Made by a program: the position numbers and the translations under genes. Below are positions 33,483-43,430 of a stretch of 64,000 nucleotides of DNA, one piece after another. How positions within the stretch are numbered: the first letter of the stretch is position 1; every line of letters starts with the position of its first letter. The DNA comes from Saturnia japonica (lineage: Eukaryota > Arthropoda > Insecta > Lepidoptera > Saturniidae), in the NCBI GenBank assembly GCA_033032175.1, contig CM065321.1, forward strand, positions 9,942,501 to 10,006,500, in the 5' to 3' direction. The notes under the pieces were generated by a model. The model was not told the DNA's origin. It saw nothing but the letters and a program-made list of their open reading frames with translations, and did not search any database.

Positions 33483-33559
33483 CAAGTTCGGTGAAGCTGT
33501 AAAAGCCGCAGCGGCTTCAGGGCCCTTAAGGCTAACAGTATGGTCAGTTCTAAAAAAAA
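33483..33559 (+). repeat. A-tailed retroposon 3' end, 'ggtgaagctgtaaaag' family, copy 2
   Basis: It contains the perfect 13-base palindromic segment 'agccgcagcggct', which the other two copies (12324, 39157) have partly lost. It ends in 'taaaaaaaa'. The palindrome would form a short hairpin in RNA. Confidence 0.6.
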
Positions 33560-34613
33560 GCCAAAAGTTCATTCTCACTCGCGCGTGCTATCGGACGATT
33601 AGTAGTGCGTAATTAATCCGCAATACGTAACTGAAAGTCTGTTTATATAGTCAACAAGTATAAATCATGTTTATGACTTATAATATATATTAAAATGGTT
33701 TTTACATCACATGATTACATTAATTTACTAAGGATATGCTGCAAGAGTACATTAATGTGTCGACGTTTTTTTTTTTACGGTAAAGTAACTGATAACAGTA
33801 AAATTTTTTGCTTAGCTTGCGAACATTGTTTGACAAAAAGCCTTTGTGGGGTCACCAGACTTGAAAAAATATCAACAGGCTGCCCTGATCTCAGTTTCAA
33901 CGAGATTTCATACTTCACACGTTATTATTCTTTCTTATATTTTTAAACTCTTGGGTTCCAAAAATCAAACCATATTTTCAGGTTATTCTGGTAAAAAAAA
34001 ACTTGCACGGTCACACTTATTATTGATTATTCCCATAGCTAGATCACACAGACCATAATGTATTATAACTGATTTAATACTGTAACTACTTTTTCTAAGT
34101 AGTTACTCAATTTAGAAAAATAATTTTAGGAAGTCTGTATTGTGCACATTGCATGACAATTGTTTGGGATAGACATCGCCATGTTATACATCAGTACCAG
34201 GCTTAGAAAATGTTTTAATGCTAGATAACGACTTTAAATAATTGTTTTCCGTTGTTTCATTAATTACCTACACGAAAATACCTTATAGCCGTTAAAATAA
34301 TGTGTAAAATATTTAAACTACTTCTATAAATACAGTTTCTTTAAAAGCACTTTTTGTGATTTTTTATCATATAATAAATACTTTTTGAAAATTTAATAAC
34401 TACTCAGAAAATGCCGTTATATGGCTAAGTCCCTATTATTTTTTAAGCTTTTTATATGAGCTAGCTTTTGGAAAGAATACTGCGTCTGTCCACGTAACAT
34501 TTTTTTTTTACCAAAAATGTATTGAAGTGACTTGATGTCCTTTACAGTATTAACTTGTTTCATTTTTTAATTCCATTTGTAATAAATATTTTCAGATGGC
34601 AGCTGAGCTCTAC
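33560..34613. other. No gene; left flank of the transposase gene
   Basis: Small frames at 33695-33946 and 33846-34058 show no domain. I looked just left of 34614 for a partner of the right-hand terminal sequence near 35790-35810 and found only a weak resemblance around 34530-34555. Confidence 0.35.
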
Positions 34614-35690
34614 TTAACAACACAGAGATCGAACAGTTTGAGTCAGAACGTGACGTTGCTGGCACTCTTCTAAACGGAAACGAAGATTGGCGATAACACG
34701 TTGACACATAGCTATCGATATTGCTGCCATTTCTGACCTGATGTTTTGCTTTAACTGGGTTAGATTCGTCGGATTGTTTTGATAAACCTTACTTTTAAGG
34801 TATCCCCATGCAAAATAGTCAAGCGGGCTAAGGTCGGGGCTTCTGGGAGGCCAGTTGATGTTACCCCTTCGCGAAATGACTTTATTAGAGAATAATTCGT
34901 TAACAACTTCCATTGAGTCATTTGAGGTATGGCAAGTGGCCCCATCTTGCTGGAACCACGTTCTTGAGTTGAAACCTGCAAACTCCTGCAACTCTGGGTC
35001 CAAAAAATTTCGCAACATATCGCAATAACGGTCACTATTCACATTAATTGCTCGGCCTCGTTGATCTTCATGAAAATAAGGACCAATTATGCCTTTAGCA
35101 GACATAGCGGCCCAAACAACGACCTTTGGGCTATGCAGGGGTCGTTCATGCTTTCGTCTCGGATTCTCCACTGCCCAGTACCGACAATTCTGCTTATTAA
35201 CATGACCATTCAGGTGAAAATTTGCTTCGTCACTGAACAGTATGTTGTTAAAGTTGTTAAATCGCTGCAGCATTTCGTTCGCAAAATTCAGTCGATTAGC
35301 ATAGTCCGTATCCTTCAATTCTTGAACCAATTGAATTTTATAGGCTTTTAGATGTAAGTCTTTCTTTAAAATCGAATGTAAAGACGATTTTTTGATGTTC
35401 AACGCTTGGCTTCGCTTTCGGATGGATAAAGACGGATTTTGACGAACCGACGCCTCAACTTCTTCAATTGTTTCTTCATCGCGAACTGAACGAGGACGAC
35501 CAGAGTTTTTTTTAACTGTCGCACCTGTATTCTCGAACATCCTGATCCATTTCCTAATGCTATCGTCACTTGGCGCGTGGCGTGTACGATATTCCGCACG
35601 ATAGAGACGTTGAGCAGTCACTATTGAATCACCATTACGATAATACGCTCGTACGCAAAATGCGCGATGCGTCCCCGAGTACTGTTCCAT
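34614..35690 (-). CDS. Intact IS630-Tc1-mariner transposase, DD41D type (358 aa)
   Basis: This reads as a complete cut-and-paste transposase. The N-terminal ~120 residues look like paired helix-turn-helix DNA-binding domains with a 'GRPRS' linker (residues 64-68). The catalytic core has Asp154 in 'LFSDEANF', Asp249 in 'WFQQDGATCH' and Asp291 in 'SPDLSPLDYFAWG'. There are 41 residues between the last two, so DD41D rather than mariner DD34D or maT DD37D. DD41D elements (rosa/VISITOR-type names in the literature) are known from insects. No stop or frameshift interrupts the frame. I chose the ATG at 35690 because the protein then starts 'MEQYSGTHRAFCVRAYYRNG', as expected for the family; the frame stays open 49 codons further upstream. 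GC content and preservation differ from the debris around it, which suggests a recent arrival or selection. Confidence 0.85.
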   Translation of the reverse strand: MEQYSGTHRAFCVRAYYRNGDSIVTAQRLYRAEYRTRHAPSDDSIRKWIRMFENTGATVKKNSGRPRSVRDEETIEEVEASVRQNPSLSIRKRSQALNIKKSSLHSILKKDLHLKAYKIQLVQELKDTDYANRLNFANEMLQRFNNFNNILFSDEANFHLNGHVNKQNCRYWAVENPRRKHERPLHSPKVVVWAAMSAKGIIGPYFHEDQRGRAINVNSDRYCDMLRNFLDPELQEFAGFNSRTWFQQDGATCHTSNDSMEVVNELFSNKVISRRGNINWPPRSPDLSPLDYFAWGYLKSKVYQNNPTNLTQLKQNIRSEMAAISIAMCQRVIANLRFRLEECQQRHVLTQTVRSLCC

Positions 35691-35845
35691 CGTGACTAAA
35701 ACTCCACAAAATGGCGGACGCCACGAACCCCTCCCCGCACCCTTTAGACGTCCCGTTTCGAATATGGCGCGAAAACAAATACCCGATACCCTTTCTGGAC
35801 ACCTTGTATATGCGTACATATCGCGATTTTGCGGCATTCAAACAG
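35691..35845 (-). promoter_or_regulatory. 5' leader and probable terminal repeat of the DD41D element
   Basis: On the minus strand the sequence upstream of the start codon is GC-richer ('ggggaggggttcgtggcgtc'). Further out, after TA, comes 'caaggtgtccagaaaggg'. This resembles the ends of many arthropod Tc1/mariner elements, and I infer it is the 5' terminal inverted repeat (about 35780-35812). No clear mate was found on the far side of the gene. Confidence 0.4.
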
Positions 35846-36595
35846 CAAAGTAAATTTTCCAATAATTCATACAATACAATATACTACAATACCTATCTTT
35901 ATTTTTCTGAATATGGTCAATACAGTTCTTATATTTTTTTTAATAATTGCATCATATTCAGCATTGGTATGATAGTGTCTGACTGATGTATGCGAAAGTA
36001 AAAAGAACAATGTTTATTTACATAAATATAGTAACAAGTTTCATTTTTTATATTTGTTGATTATTAAAATGTTGTAACTATTTATTCTATAATCAATACC
36101 ACTAACATAGTGACTAAGTAAACTCACTTAACTCATTTGTATATAAAGATAAGCACTCTTTCAAGAATGAGCGTAAGTGCGGAGTTGTCTATAAAAATTC
36201 ACTTAGTCGTGTATGTAACAAAAGGTTTCGGTTGGTTTAAGTGATCACAAGTAAAATTGTCTTGTTGCTGACTCCAACATTTCAAAATAGGCAACCGTGT
36301 TGATTTAAAATATATCTGGATATTCTTTTTACTTCCTTAAGCATACATATGGAATTGTATGTACAAAATTCGAAACTATGAGAAATAGATTAAAGTGGTG
36401 AAAGGAGTTTGTTTTTTTTTTTATAATAGCTCGCGCATTGGCGGATCAAAACTTACAAATTATTGTAATATTGAAAATAAAAGGAAAGGGATAATTTTTA
36501 TTAGTGTCTTTTACTTTCTGTGGTCTATTTACACTATTTATCTCTATTTCTCACAGTTTTTTTATCGTTATAGGTTTAGCATTATTGCCATAATG
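35846..36595. other. No gene seen
   Basis: A+T-rich right flank of the transposase element. No coding signal. Confidence 0.4.
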
Positions 36596-36885
36596 TCACC
36601 TGATCTTGTGACGATGTGACCCAAGATGGCAGCACGCTCAGCCTAGTGTAAGACTGACTCTCAAGTGCAGCTACTGGAATACACGTATTGGTGTTTTGCG
36701 ACAGATTTTCAACTCTTGAGGCTGGTAGCTAGCCCAGTGGGCCCTAAAAAGCAATATTACCATGCTATGGTTTCAACACGATGTTTTTTTCACTGAAAGC
36801 TTTGGCTCATTGCAGGGATTCGAACTCACGTCGATTGACGCAGAGTCCGTATACGCTACCAACTGAGCCGTAATTGCTCTAAGTT
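36596..36885 (-). mobile_element. tRNA-derived SINE, best-preserved copy (~290 bp)
   Basis: On the minus strand the head contains an A box 'ggctcagttgg' (36859-36869) and a B box 'gttcgaatccc' (36815-36825), the two internal RNA polymerase III promoter parts. Between and after them are 'tagcgtatacggac' and 'tgcaatgagccaaagctttc'. The body runs through 'gaaaccatagcatgg' to a tail 'ttgggtcacatcgtcacaag' 'atcaggtga'. SINEs are copied by LINE machinery after polymerase III transcription. Other copies: 15870-16150, 38820-39045 and 43180-43430 (all minus), with fragments at 14640, 41685 and 52430. Confidence 0.75.
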
Positions 36886-37056
36886 TTGGATTTGGCCATA
36901 TCTGTTTAGGTAAAATACAAGGTGCAGGTTAGTTAGCGCGAGAGATAATTGAATTAGAGGTGCTTCAAATTTAATTAAGTCTTGTACCATTTTGAGCTTT
37001 TTATAATACGTCGAAAAATAGTCTATATTTTACAGTCAAGTATCATCATTTACTGC

Positions 37057-37360
37057 GAGTACACATTAGGCGTTTTGAAGCGCGCGCTTTGCTAAAACTA
37101 TTTGGGACATGGAGAGTCCTGATTTTCAAAATATAATATTTAAAAAACGTAATTGGGAGAAGATGGTAATAATATTTGGAAATTCTGAAGATAATTTAGA
37201 GAACAAAAAAAGTTTTGGGTGAGTAATTATTCGACGTCTATATCCGAATTGAGCTGGTATACTTGGCCCGCTAACGGTAGTCGAATGCCGTGCTGAGCGC
37301 GGTGTGTGTACACTACCATCACGCGTTGAACGCAATGCCAAATGCCTAATGTGTACTAGC
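37057..37360. repeat. Inverted repeat pair spanning ~300 bp
   Basis: 'agtacacattaggc' at 37058-37071 is repeated exactly inverted at 37344-37357, and weaker matching continues inward ('gttttgaagcgcg' / 'atttggcattgcg'). The interior is GC-richer than the flanks. It could be a MITE inserted next to the LINE fragment at 37368. No target duplication was recognised. Confidence 0.4.
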
Positions 37361-37367
37361 GTGTAGA

Positions 37368-37570
37368 AGTCAACTACTCGACATATGCCTCTCCAAAGAT
37401 TGAATCGCCATCGAATCCGATCTCCGGTTTGCTGCATCAAGTCGATTCCAGCAATCGTCCGCAAGTCGTAGCTCCATCTGGTTTGAGGGCGTTCTAAGCC
37501 ACTATTACTAAGACGTGGTCTCCACGCAAGAATTATTTTACCCCATCGGTTATTGGTCCATCTATAATAT
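37368..37570 (-). pseudogene. RTE-type LINE ORF C-terminal fragment
   Basis: The minus-strand frame encodes 'NNRWGKIILAWRPRLSNSGL', 'ERPQTRWSYDLRTIAG' and 'DRIRWRFNLWRGI'. This is the C-terminal signature of RTE-clade retrotransposons (RWS..V..W.P...R..GRP..RW.DDL...AG..W...A.DR..W). Only about 65 codons remain. The surrounding frame (37126-37680) is open by chance beyond that region. No catalytic domain survives. Confidence 0.65.
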
Positions 37571-38398
37571 AGTATAGTTATTCTTGTTATGTCGGTTAGT
37601 TCTTTATTTAAGTATAAACCAGTAATATTATTGATAGCCGGAACATGAGAACTTTGCACCTGTTCCAAAATAACAGCCAATTATATGATGCTATATCTTT
37701 CTATTACTTTAATTAAAATCAGTAAAGAGCTTGTTCCAAATCATATATTTTGTTTGTTAACATGAACTTTGAATAGAGAAGAGAACGTTTCAAACTGAAA
37801 CAGTTTATGCATCACACACCAGTATGTGGAACAGGTATATACGAACTGCTTTTTCAGTTTACAGATAATAATTCCAAGCCGTTACTTGTAACCACCAGTT
37901 CTAAAACTCTTTCGATAAATAAACCTCACTCCTATATACAATAAGTAAACCTGAAAAGGACACGTGGAAACGAATTAAAATCTTTGTTTATTTTTACTTT
38001 CGTAGTAGTAGAGTTTCAATTTATGAGGTGTAATAGGTCCATGTAATAAAACAATAATATTATAAAATGAAAGAGGCACATTCAGCAATATTTTAGGTCT
38101 GAGGTTTTGGACAATTTGCTTCATCACTCGGAATAATGGGCGCGGACAGGCTTTCAGCTTTTATCCGAGTCCGCTGCCGCTGCCGGTTGCGGCTTGCGCG
38201 TGTGAATTCAACTTATATGTAATCGTGAGAGCTTTTTGTATGCAAACTTTAATTAATTACACCCTTTATAATGTACATGTTATTCTGGATTTCATTAATG
38301 CAATGTATTTAATAAAATACCAAACTGCATTTCAATGAATACAATATTTAATTTTCAATTATAATCGTATATACTTTGATTGTATAAACGTCATATAA
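37571..38398. other. No gene seen
   Basis: A+T-rich, with a GC-richer patch at about 38140-38210 ('ccgctgccgctgccggttgcgg'), possibly a short GC-rich repeat. No coding support. Confidence 0.35.
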
Positions 38399-38606
38399 TC
38401 AAAGCTTAAATATAAATAAAATGATAGAGGTTTGCTGTTACGTATGCATCACGCAAAAACTACTGGATAGATTTTGATCAAATTTTTTGTTTACATCTAT
38501 ACTTTTTACCTTTATACTTGGACCATATCTAAAAAAAAAAATGTCATGATATCTTCATAAACAACAATTCTGTAGTTAACGCGTGCGAAGTCGCGGACAC
38601 AGCTAG
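38399..38606 (+). mobile_element. Non-autonomous Helitron-like element (208 bp)
   Basis: It begins TC after an A (38398) and continues 'aaagcttaaatataaataa' and 'gatagaggtttgctg'. It ends '...gcgaagtcgcggacacagCTAG' before a T (38607). The 3' end is nearly the same as that of the 28522-28660 element. The exact left end is less certain than the right. Confidence 0.5.
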
Positions 38607-38819
38607 TGTAATTTAAAATAGATGAAGATATATTAGAATTAAAAAAAACATATTATAAAATAATTTGGATTTATTCGCAAGTAGAAATTTATTACGTGTA
38701 CTTACAAGAGGTACATAGTATACCTCTTTTAGGGTGAGTAGGGTTATATAAGGGATAATAACTTTATCAACATTGCATTTGTATATATATTTATATATTC
38801 TTAAAATAAAATAAATAGG

Positions 38820-39045
38820 ACTTAGGATATGTGACAATGGAGCCCAAAATGGTAAGCTGGAACACACCTAGATAGGTCAAGGTGCTTTGTGACAGATTGT
38901 CAACTTGAAGGTGGTAGCTCCATGGTATGGTTTCATCACGATGATTTCCTTCACCGAAAGCTTTATTGTATTGATCGCTCATTGCAGGTATTAGAAGGAA
39001 TGTCGATCAACGCGGTGTCCGTACTTCATTGCTCCACAAACCCAT
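38820..39045 (-). mobile_element. tRNA-derived SINE, decayed
   Basis: 'atggtatggtttcatcacgatgatttcc', 'ttcaccgaaagcttt' and 'gatcgctcattgcagg' match the SINE body and head junction of 36596-36885. The B box is damaged ('aggtattagaaggaatg'). Confidence 0.6.
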
Positions 39046-39054
39046 ATTTCCCTA

Positions 39055-39156
39055 AATGAACCCTAAACCCTACTTACTCACTGCAGGAACACAACACAAG
39101 GTAATTTGGCTTCGATATTCTGTAGGGTATTTCACCAGTCGAGCTCGAAGTAAATA
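39055..39156 (+). repeat. 'agcatacgg' family 3' part
   Basis: 'gaaccctaaaccctacttactcactgcagg', 'caaggtaatttggcttcgat' and 'gtagggtatttcaccagtc' match the distal half of 45395-45620 and 9727-9985. Confidence 0.5.
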
Positions 39157-39240
39157 CAAGTCTGGTGAAGCTGTAAAAGCCGTCTGAGCCAGGCTTCAGG
39201 GCCGTTTTGGTTAACAGTGTAGACAGATTGAAAAAAAAAA
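39157..39240 (+). repeat. A-tailed retroposon 3' end, 'ggtgaagctgtaaaag' family, copy 3
   Basis: 'tctggtgaagctgtaaaagc', 'ggcttcagggccgttttgg', 'ttaacagtgtagacagattg' and then ten or more A residues. It abuts the preceding repeat directly. Confidence 0.6.
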
Positions 39241-39784
39241 CTACCAGAAATAGATAAAAAAAACGTTTAAAAATTTGCCTATGCCTTACCTTTCTTCTTG
39301 AACCCTGCAATACTAATACTTCGTCAATCAATATTATTATAAATTCCTTTAATGTCCTCACGTCCTCACAGTCTTTGAAACTGTTCGTCTCGGGATCTAC
39401 TCGTACGTGTTACACAATGGAATAATATTTAAAAAAAGGTTTTATTAAAGTGTGTTGCAGTTTATTTATTTACGTAAAACCGTCTAGACGAGGTTACTTC
39501 AAAGTGAAATAGCAGATTTTATGTTAGTTGAATAGATGAATTATGTTGTTTTTATGTAAATTTTGTTTTGATTATTAAATTTATTTTTTAGTAACGAATG
39601 TGGATGGGGTACTGGTGTTTATTTAAACGTGTCGTTCTAATATATATTGTCAGTAGTTTTGCGCAAAGAAATTACAGTGCGATACCCTAACAATGATAAT
39701 GAAAGTTCAATGCTTTTATTTTAAACATATCTTTTTAATATACAATGAATTATATATATTGTACATATTCATATGTTATACTAT
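39241..39784. other. No gene seen
   Basis: A+T-rich. Nothing recognised. Confidence 0.4.
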
Positions 39785-39950
39785 TAAATGAGTAATTCTT
39801 GTACAATAATGTAAGTATTATATAGGTAAGGAATTTCGCGGTTTAGCGATTTCAATGAACTTTTATATTTAGATAATATTTTATTTTCAAGTTCCCTCTA
39901 AAGGCACTTTTTTTCCAAGACACCAAGCGCACCTCATTGGCTCAGATATT
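39785..39950 (+). repeat. Four-copy hairpin-ended family, diverged copy
   Basis: 'taaatgagtaattcttgtac', 'aatttcgcggtttagcgatt', 'tatttagataatatttta' and 'gacaccaagcgcacctcattggctcagata' parallel 28298-28466. The terminal hairpin is degraded here. Confidence 0.5.
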
Positions 39951-40089
39951 ATTATCTTTAATGTTAGTGCATCGTGATATTGTAATCATCTATCTGTATT
40001 TCTTGTACATTTGTAATCTGTACATGAAATATTTATACTAGTTTTATGGTAGACAGCTATTTTATGTGACTTTTCTTCTCTGACTGACT

Positions 40090-40460
40090 TTCACTTTGTA
40101 TGTCTGGATTAGACTCAAAAACGGCTTGAGCGATTTTTGAAATTTTGTACATGGAAAGTTTGTACAAATTTCTCAATTTTTATGCTATAAAAGTTATCAA
40201 TACTACTACAATTACTAATAAAAAAAATCTTGTGTTTATTTTTCATTGATTTTAATGAAATTTTATACATGGAAAGTATATGCTATTCCTCAATCGTTAG
40301 CCCAAAAAAGTTATCAATACTACTACTATTCCTATTAAAGAAAATTACATTTGTGTTTATTCTTTAATTAAATTTTGTTTACAGGAGGTATATATACCTA
40401 ATAAAAAAATTGATACTATATAAAAACGATTAATGACGCGGGCACAACGGCAAGCTTCTA
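40090..40460 (+). repeat. Helitron-like repeat with a two-unit internal tandem repeat
   Basis: A ~118 bp unit occurs twice from 40139 to about 40374. Both units have 'gaaattttNtacatggaaag', 'ctcaat', 'aaagttatcaatactactac' and 'ttgtgtttatt'. The end 'gcgggcacaacggcaagctt' looks like a Helitron-type GC-rich tail. A single diverged unit appears at 51240-51310. Confidence 0.5.
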
Positions 40461-40469
40461 TCATTTTAT

Positions 40470-41680
40470 TTATATAAATTACTAGCGACACGCACCAACT
40501 TCACACGGGTGCCATTTACAAAGTGGAGTATTTTATGTTAAAAAAAAACATTATTTACAATTTATAGTTTTAGAATTAATAGTTTCATAGCTTCATAGTT
40601 ACGAAAATGCGGTTAGCTCGCGATGCGCAATTTATTATAGGTTCGGAATGCCGGCCAACTGTTCCGCTGCTAGTGATTTATTTGGTTGCGCATAATTTTG
40701 AATCCGTGATATTTTCTACGGTATTCATTTAAATGATATAATGTACATTATACTCCCAAGTTAACTAAACTATTTATCTGAATACAGATTAATAGTGGAT
40801 TGGAGAAAATAGCTTTGCAAATAACCTAATATTTTTATGATGTCGAAGATAAAAATGTTTACTGTGTAACAATCTTAGGAAATAGGATGACCGCTGACTT
40901 GATTTGACTTTTTTGTAGGCTATTTAAAGAACTACAATTCTTTACTACATTACTTTGATATATCTCATAAGGTATAGCTGGTGTAAGAGCTCGAAAATCG
41001 ATTTATTGACGAATTGGTTACAAAACATTGGAATTTCTCTACTATATAAACACTTAATTAGGCGTATTATATATATATATATATAAACCTTCCGTAAAAA
41101 AATGTCTAAAACAACAAACAAAAATATCGTAAACTTATAAATATCCGTTGTCCGTTTAGGAGAAGTAAGTGGACATACGGACAGACATGACTTTCTTTTA
41201 TACTATGGATATATACGTTAAATGTTTTTGAATAATGTATGGTTTTTTTTTTAAATAATTTCAGCATTCTATATGTGTTGAGACATAGATACCAGATACT
41301 ATATATTTAATAATTTTGGTGAACTTGCAAAAACGTGAAGTAGTTCCATTAATATTTTACACAGTTTTGCACCTGACACTCGAAAGTTGGGTGTTGGGTA
41401 GAGACCGGAAACTTTTGTACCCAATGTGTTACAGTGGTTACATCGAGTTAAATTATTCATGAGTCGGCTTCTTTATGGACTATAACATAGTGATAGTTGC
41501 AGAGTAAAGGGAGATGGAGCTTGAGTAGTCGTGTTACTGTTTTATGAACCAAGTTATGGCCGCAAGAGATAGTTACTGTGTTTTATATAGAACGAATGGT
41601 ATGTTTTAGTTAAAAGACTGTTATATAGATACTTACCCATGTAATAGCTTTTTATGATGTTATGTTAGGCTTGCGTTTAC
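40470..41680. other. No gene; repeat scrap and AT microsatellite
   Basis: 40480-40530 ('ctagcgacacgcaccaactt', 'cacacgggtgcc') looks like a minus-strand Helitron-like tail. 40915-41000 shares 'tttgtaggctatttaaagaac' and 'gatatatctcataagg' with 54605-54665. A (TA)n tract runs at about 41067-41093. Confidence 0.4.
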
Positions 41681-41684
41681 GCCT

Positions 41685-41755
41685 AAGCTTAGAGAAGGGC
41701 ATGCTCTCAAGTGCTACTGAAAAATACCAATAGGTGTTTGAAGGCATTTATCGAT
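41685..41755 (-). repeat. SINE body fragment
   Basis: 'gcatgctctcaagtgctactg' with 'aaaataccaataggtgttt' matches the body of 36640-36710. Too short to orient beyond that match. Confidence 0.45.
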
Positions 41756-41839
41756 GTTTCCACCTAAGATCGATGTTATTATTTCCATATTTATATATCG
41801 GGTATCGATGTTAAGTTATCGTCTTATCGATTTTTATAC

Positions 41840-41930
41840 TGCTAAGGTAGCAAACAAGCATACGGTCCGCTTGATGTTAAGCGGCTACTGTAGCTTATGG
41901 ACGTTTGCAATATAACTATAAAATTATCAA
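41840..41930 (+). repeat. 'agcatacgg' family 5' part
   Basis: 'aaacaagcatacggtccgct', 'tgatgttaagcggctactg' and 'tagcttatggacgtttgcaa' match the start of 9727-9985. Confidence 0.55.
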
Positions 41931-42348
41931 ATTCTCTTCTACTTGGCATTTTTATTGTCCCAACAAAGTTTACTTTTTTTTGTCTATTCCAATTCCTTTG
42001 ATTTTTGCATTAAAGGGTTTAAGGTACCATTTACCTACTTCTCATTTTTTCTTCACTACGAAAATCCAAAAAAGAGCTTTGAGGTCGTTGCCCAATCAAA
42101 TGTGAATCAATTTAATCTTCGCAAAAAAAGGAACATGAAATCGTAAATTCAATTTTATCTTCAGATGTGGAAAATGAGTAAATATTAAACACTACATTAT
42201 CGACTGGAAATGTTTACTGGATTTAATTTATTTTTCGGTTTTTATTTACATTTATGATTTATTGTTTTTCGGTTGAAACGAGAAATTGGGTTTAATTTTG
42301 TTTATAAATATACATTCTAGTAACCGCTAACGAATTCGTTCGGGTTAA

Positions 42349-42590
42349 TCTATACTAATATTATAATCCCCACAACCCCACGAAAAGAAACTTCATCGCT
42401 GAACGCGTAGTGTTTATAAAAATCGTAGTTTCTTTAAACTTTAATAACTTTTTATTGAATGAAGCTATCGCGATAATTATTTTTATAAGGACCAAGTATC
42501 TAAGGAGTAAAACCAAAAAAATTGTTCAAATGTTTCCAGTAGTTTTTGTGTGATACGCGCACAAAGGCAAACCTCAATTATTTTATACAT
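42349..42590 (+). repeat. Helitron-like element with intact 5' end
   Basis: A|TCTATACTAATATTATAAT is the canonical start in lepidopteran genomes. The body has 'gaaacttcatcgctgaacg' and 'tagtttctttaaac'. No CTAG end was found before the LINE fragment at 42600, so the 3' end is lost or altered. Confidence 0.5.
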
Positions 42591-42599
42591 TTTATAGGT

Positions 42600-43170
42600 T
42601 GAGCGTTGACCACTGTCCAGTTAGGTAAGTCCAAGTTCAAGAATGAGGTCTATCGTCGAATCCAACTCCTCTGGGCAGCGTTCGAGAAGCTACGTAAAAT
42701 CTTCTCGTCGTGGATGCCGCAACGTCTGAAGACGAAAGTATTTGACCAGTGTGTGTTGCCAGTAATGGCCTATGGCACCGATACGTGGCGCTAACTATGG
42801 GCATCATAGGAAAGTTTTAGGTCACTCAAAGGGCTATGAAAAGAGCTATGCTTGGAGTTTTTTTGTCAGAATCAGGAGTTAGAAATGAGGAGATCCGCAT
42901 AAGTACTAAAGTATCTGACATAGCTCAAGAATTGCTAGACATAAATGGCAGTGGGTCGAGCACATTGCTCATAGAAGGGATGGCCGATGGGGCCGAAAAG
43001 ATCTTAAAGGGCGGCCACGAACCTGAAGACCCAGCTTCATCAGATCCACTACAAGGTGGACCGATGACCTGGTAAAAGTTGCGGGAACTCGCTGGATGCA
43101 AATAGCGCAGAACTGCTCATTATGGCGATTATTGGAGGAAGTGTCCAGCAATGGTCGTCTTTCGGCTGAG
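42600..43170 (+). pseudogene. RTE-type LINE reverse transcriptase C-terminal remnant
   Basis: A first frame (42606-42794) encodes 'NEVYRRIQLLWAAFEKLRKI' and 'RLKTKVFDQCVLPVMAYGTDTW', the segment just after the catalytic domain in RTE-clade elements (K.KVFNQCVLP.LTYG.ETW). After a stop, other frames show 'KRAMLGV' and 'GADG/GRWGRK'-like sequence. 'GGPMTW' and 'LAG' then take the place of the usual GRP..RW.D and AG motifs. Several frameshifts and stops separate them. It is an old, 5'-truncated copy, and the start is set only by where similarity begins. Confidence 0.65.
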
Positions 43171-43179
43171 ATGTTGAAA

Positions 43180-43430
43180 ATATCACCTGATATTAAGCGA
43201 TGATGTGACTCGAGACCGCTGAGTCAGTAATATGCTAAACTAAAACCGGCCTCTCAATAACAGCGAGCTTGGCGACATATTTTTCACTAGACGATTGAAG
43301 CTAGCCGTTACCTTTAGATAATACCCTAATACTATGTTTTCATTACGATGATTTCCTTCACAGACATCTCAGACTCAATGTAATTGCAGGAACCTACGCC
43401 GATTGAAGCTATCACTTTTTCAAGTGTATA
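43180..43430 (-). mobile_element. tRNA-derived SINE, decayed
   Basis: 'cacctgatattaagcgatgatgtgac', 'tttcattacgatgatttcc' and 'attgcaggaacctacgccgatt' match the SINE layout of 36596-36885 in the same orientation. The A box has drifted beyond recognition. Confidence 0.55.

Noticed and set aside
33846..34058. Short open frame beside the transposase that might be a partner gene
   Set aside because: Two overlapping frames in A+T-rich DNA, no domain and no shared regulation visible.
35635..35874. Extra protein upstream of the DD41D transposase in another frame
   Set aside because: It overlaps the transposase start and its leader on the same strand and shows no motif. Shadow frame.
36815..36885. 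Possible tRNA gene on the minus strand (good A and B boxes)
   Set aside because: No acceptor stem closes it, and the sequence continues into a body shared with several other dispersed copies, so it is a SINE head.
41067..41093. AT-rich tract as a possible replication origin or boundary
   Set aside because: A simple (TA)n microsatellite. Similar tracts occur at 23437 and 62441 and have no further structure.
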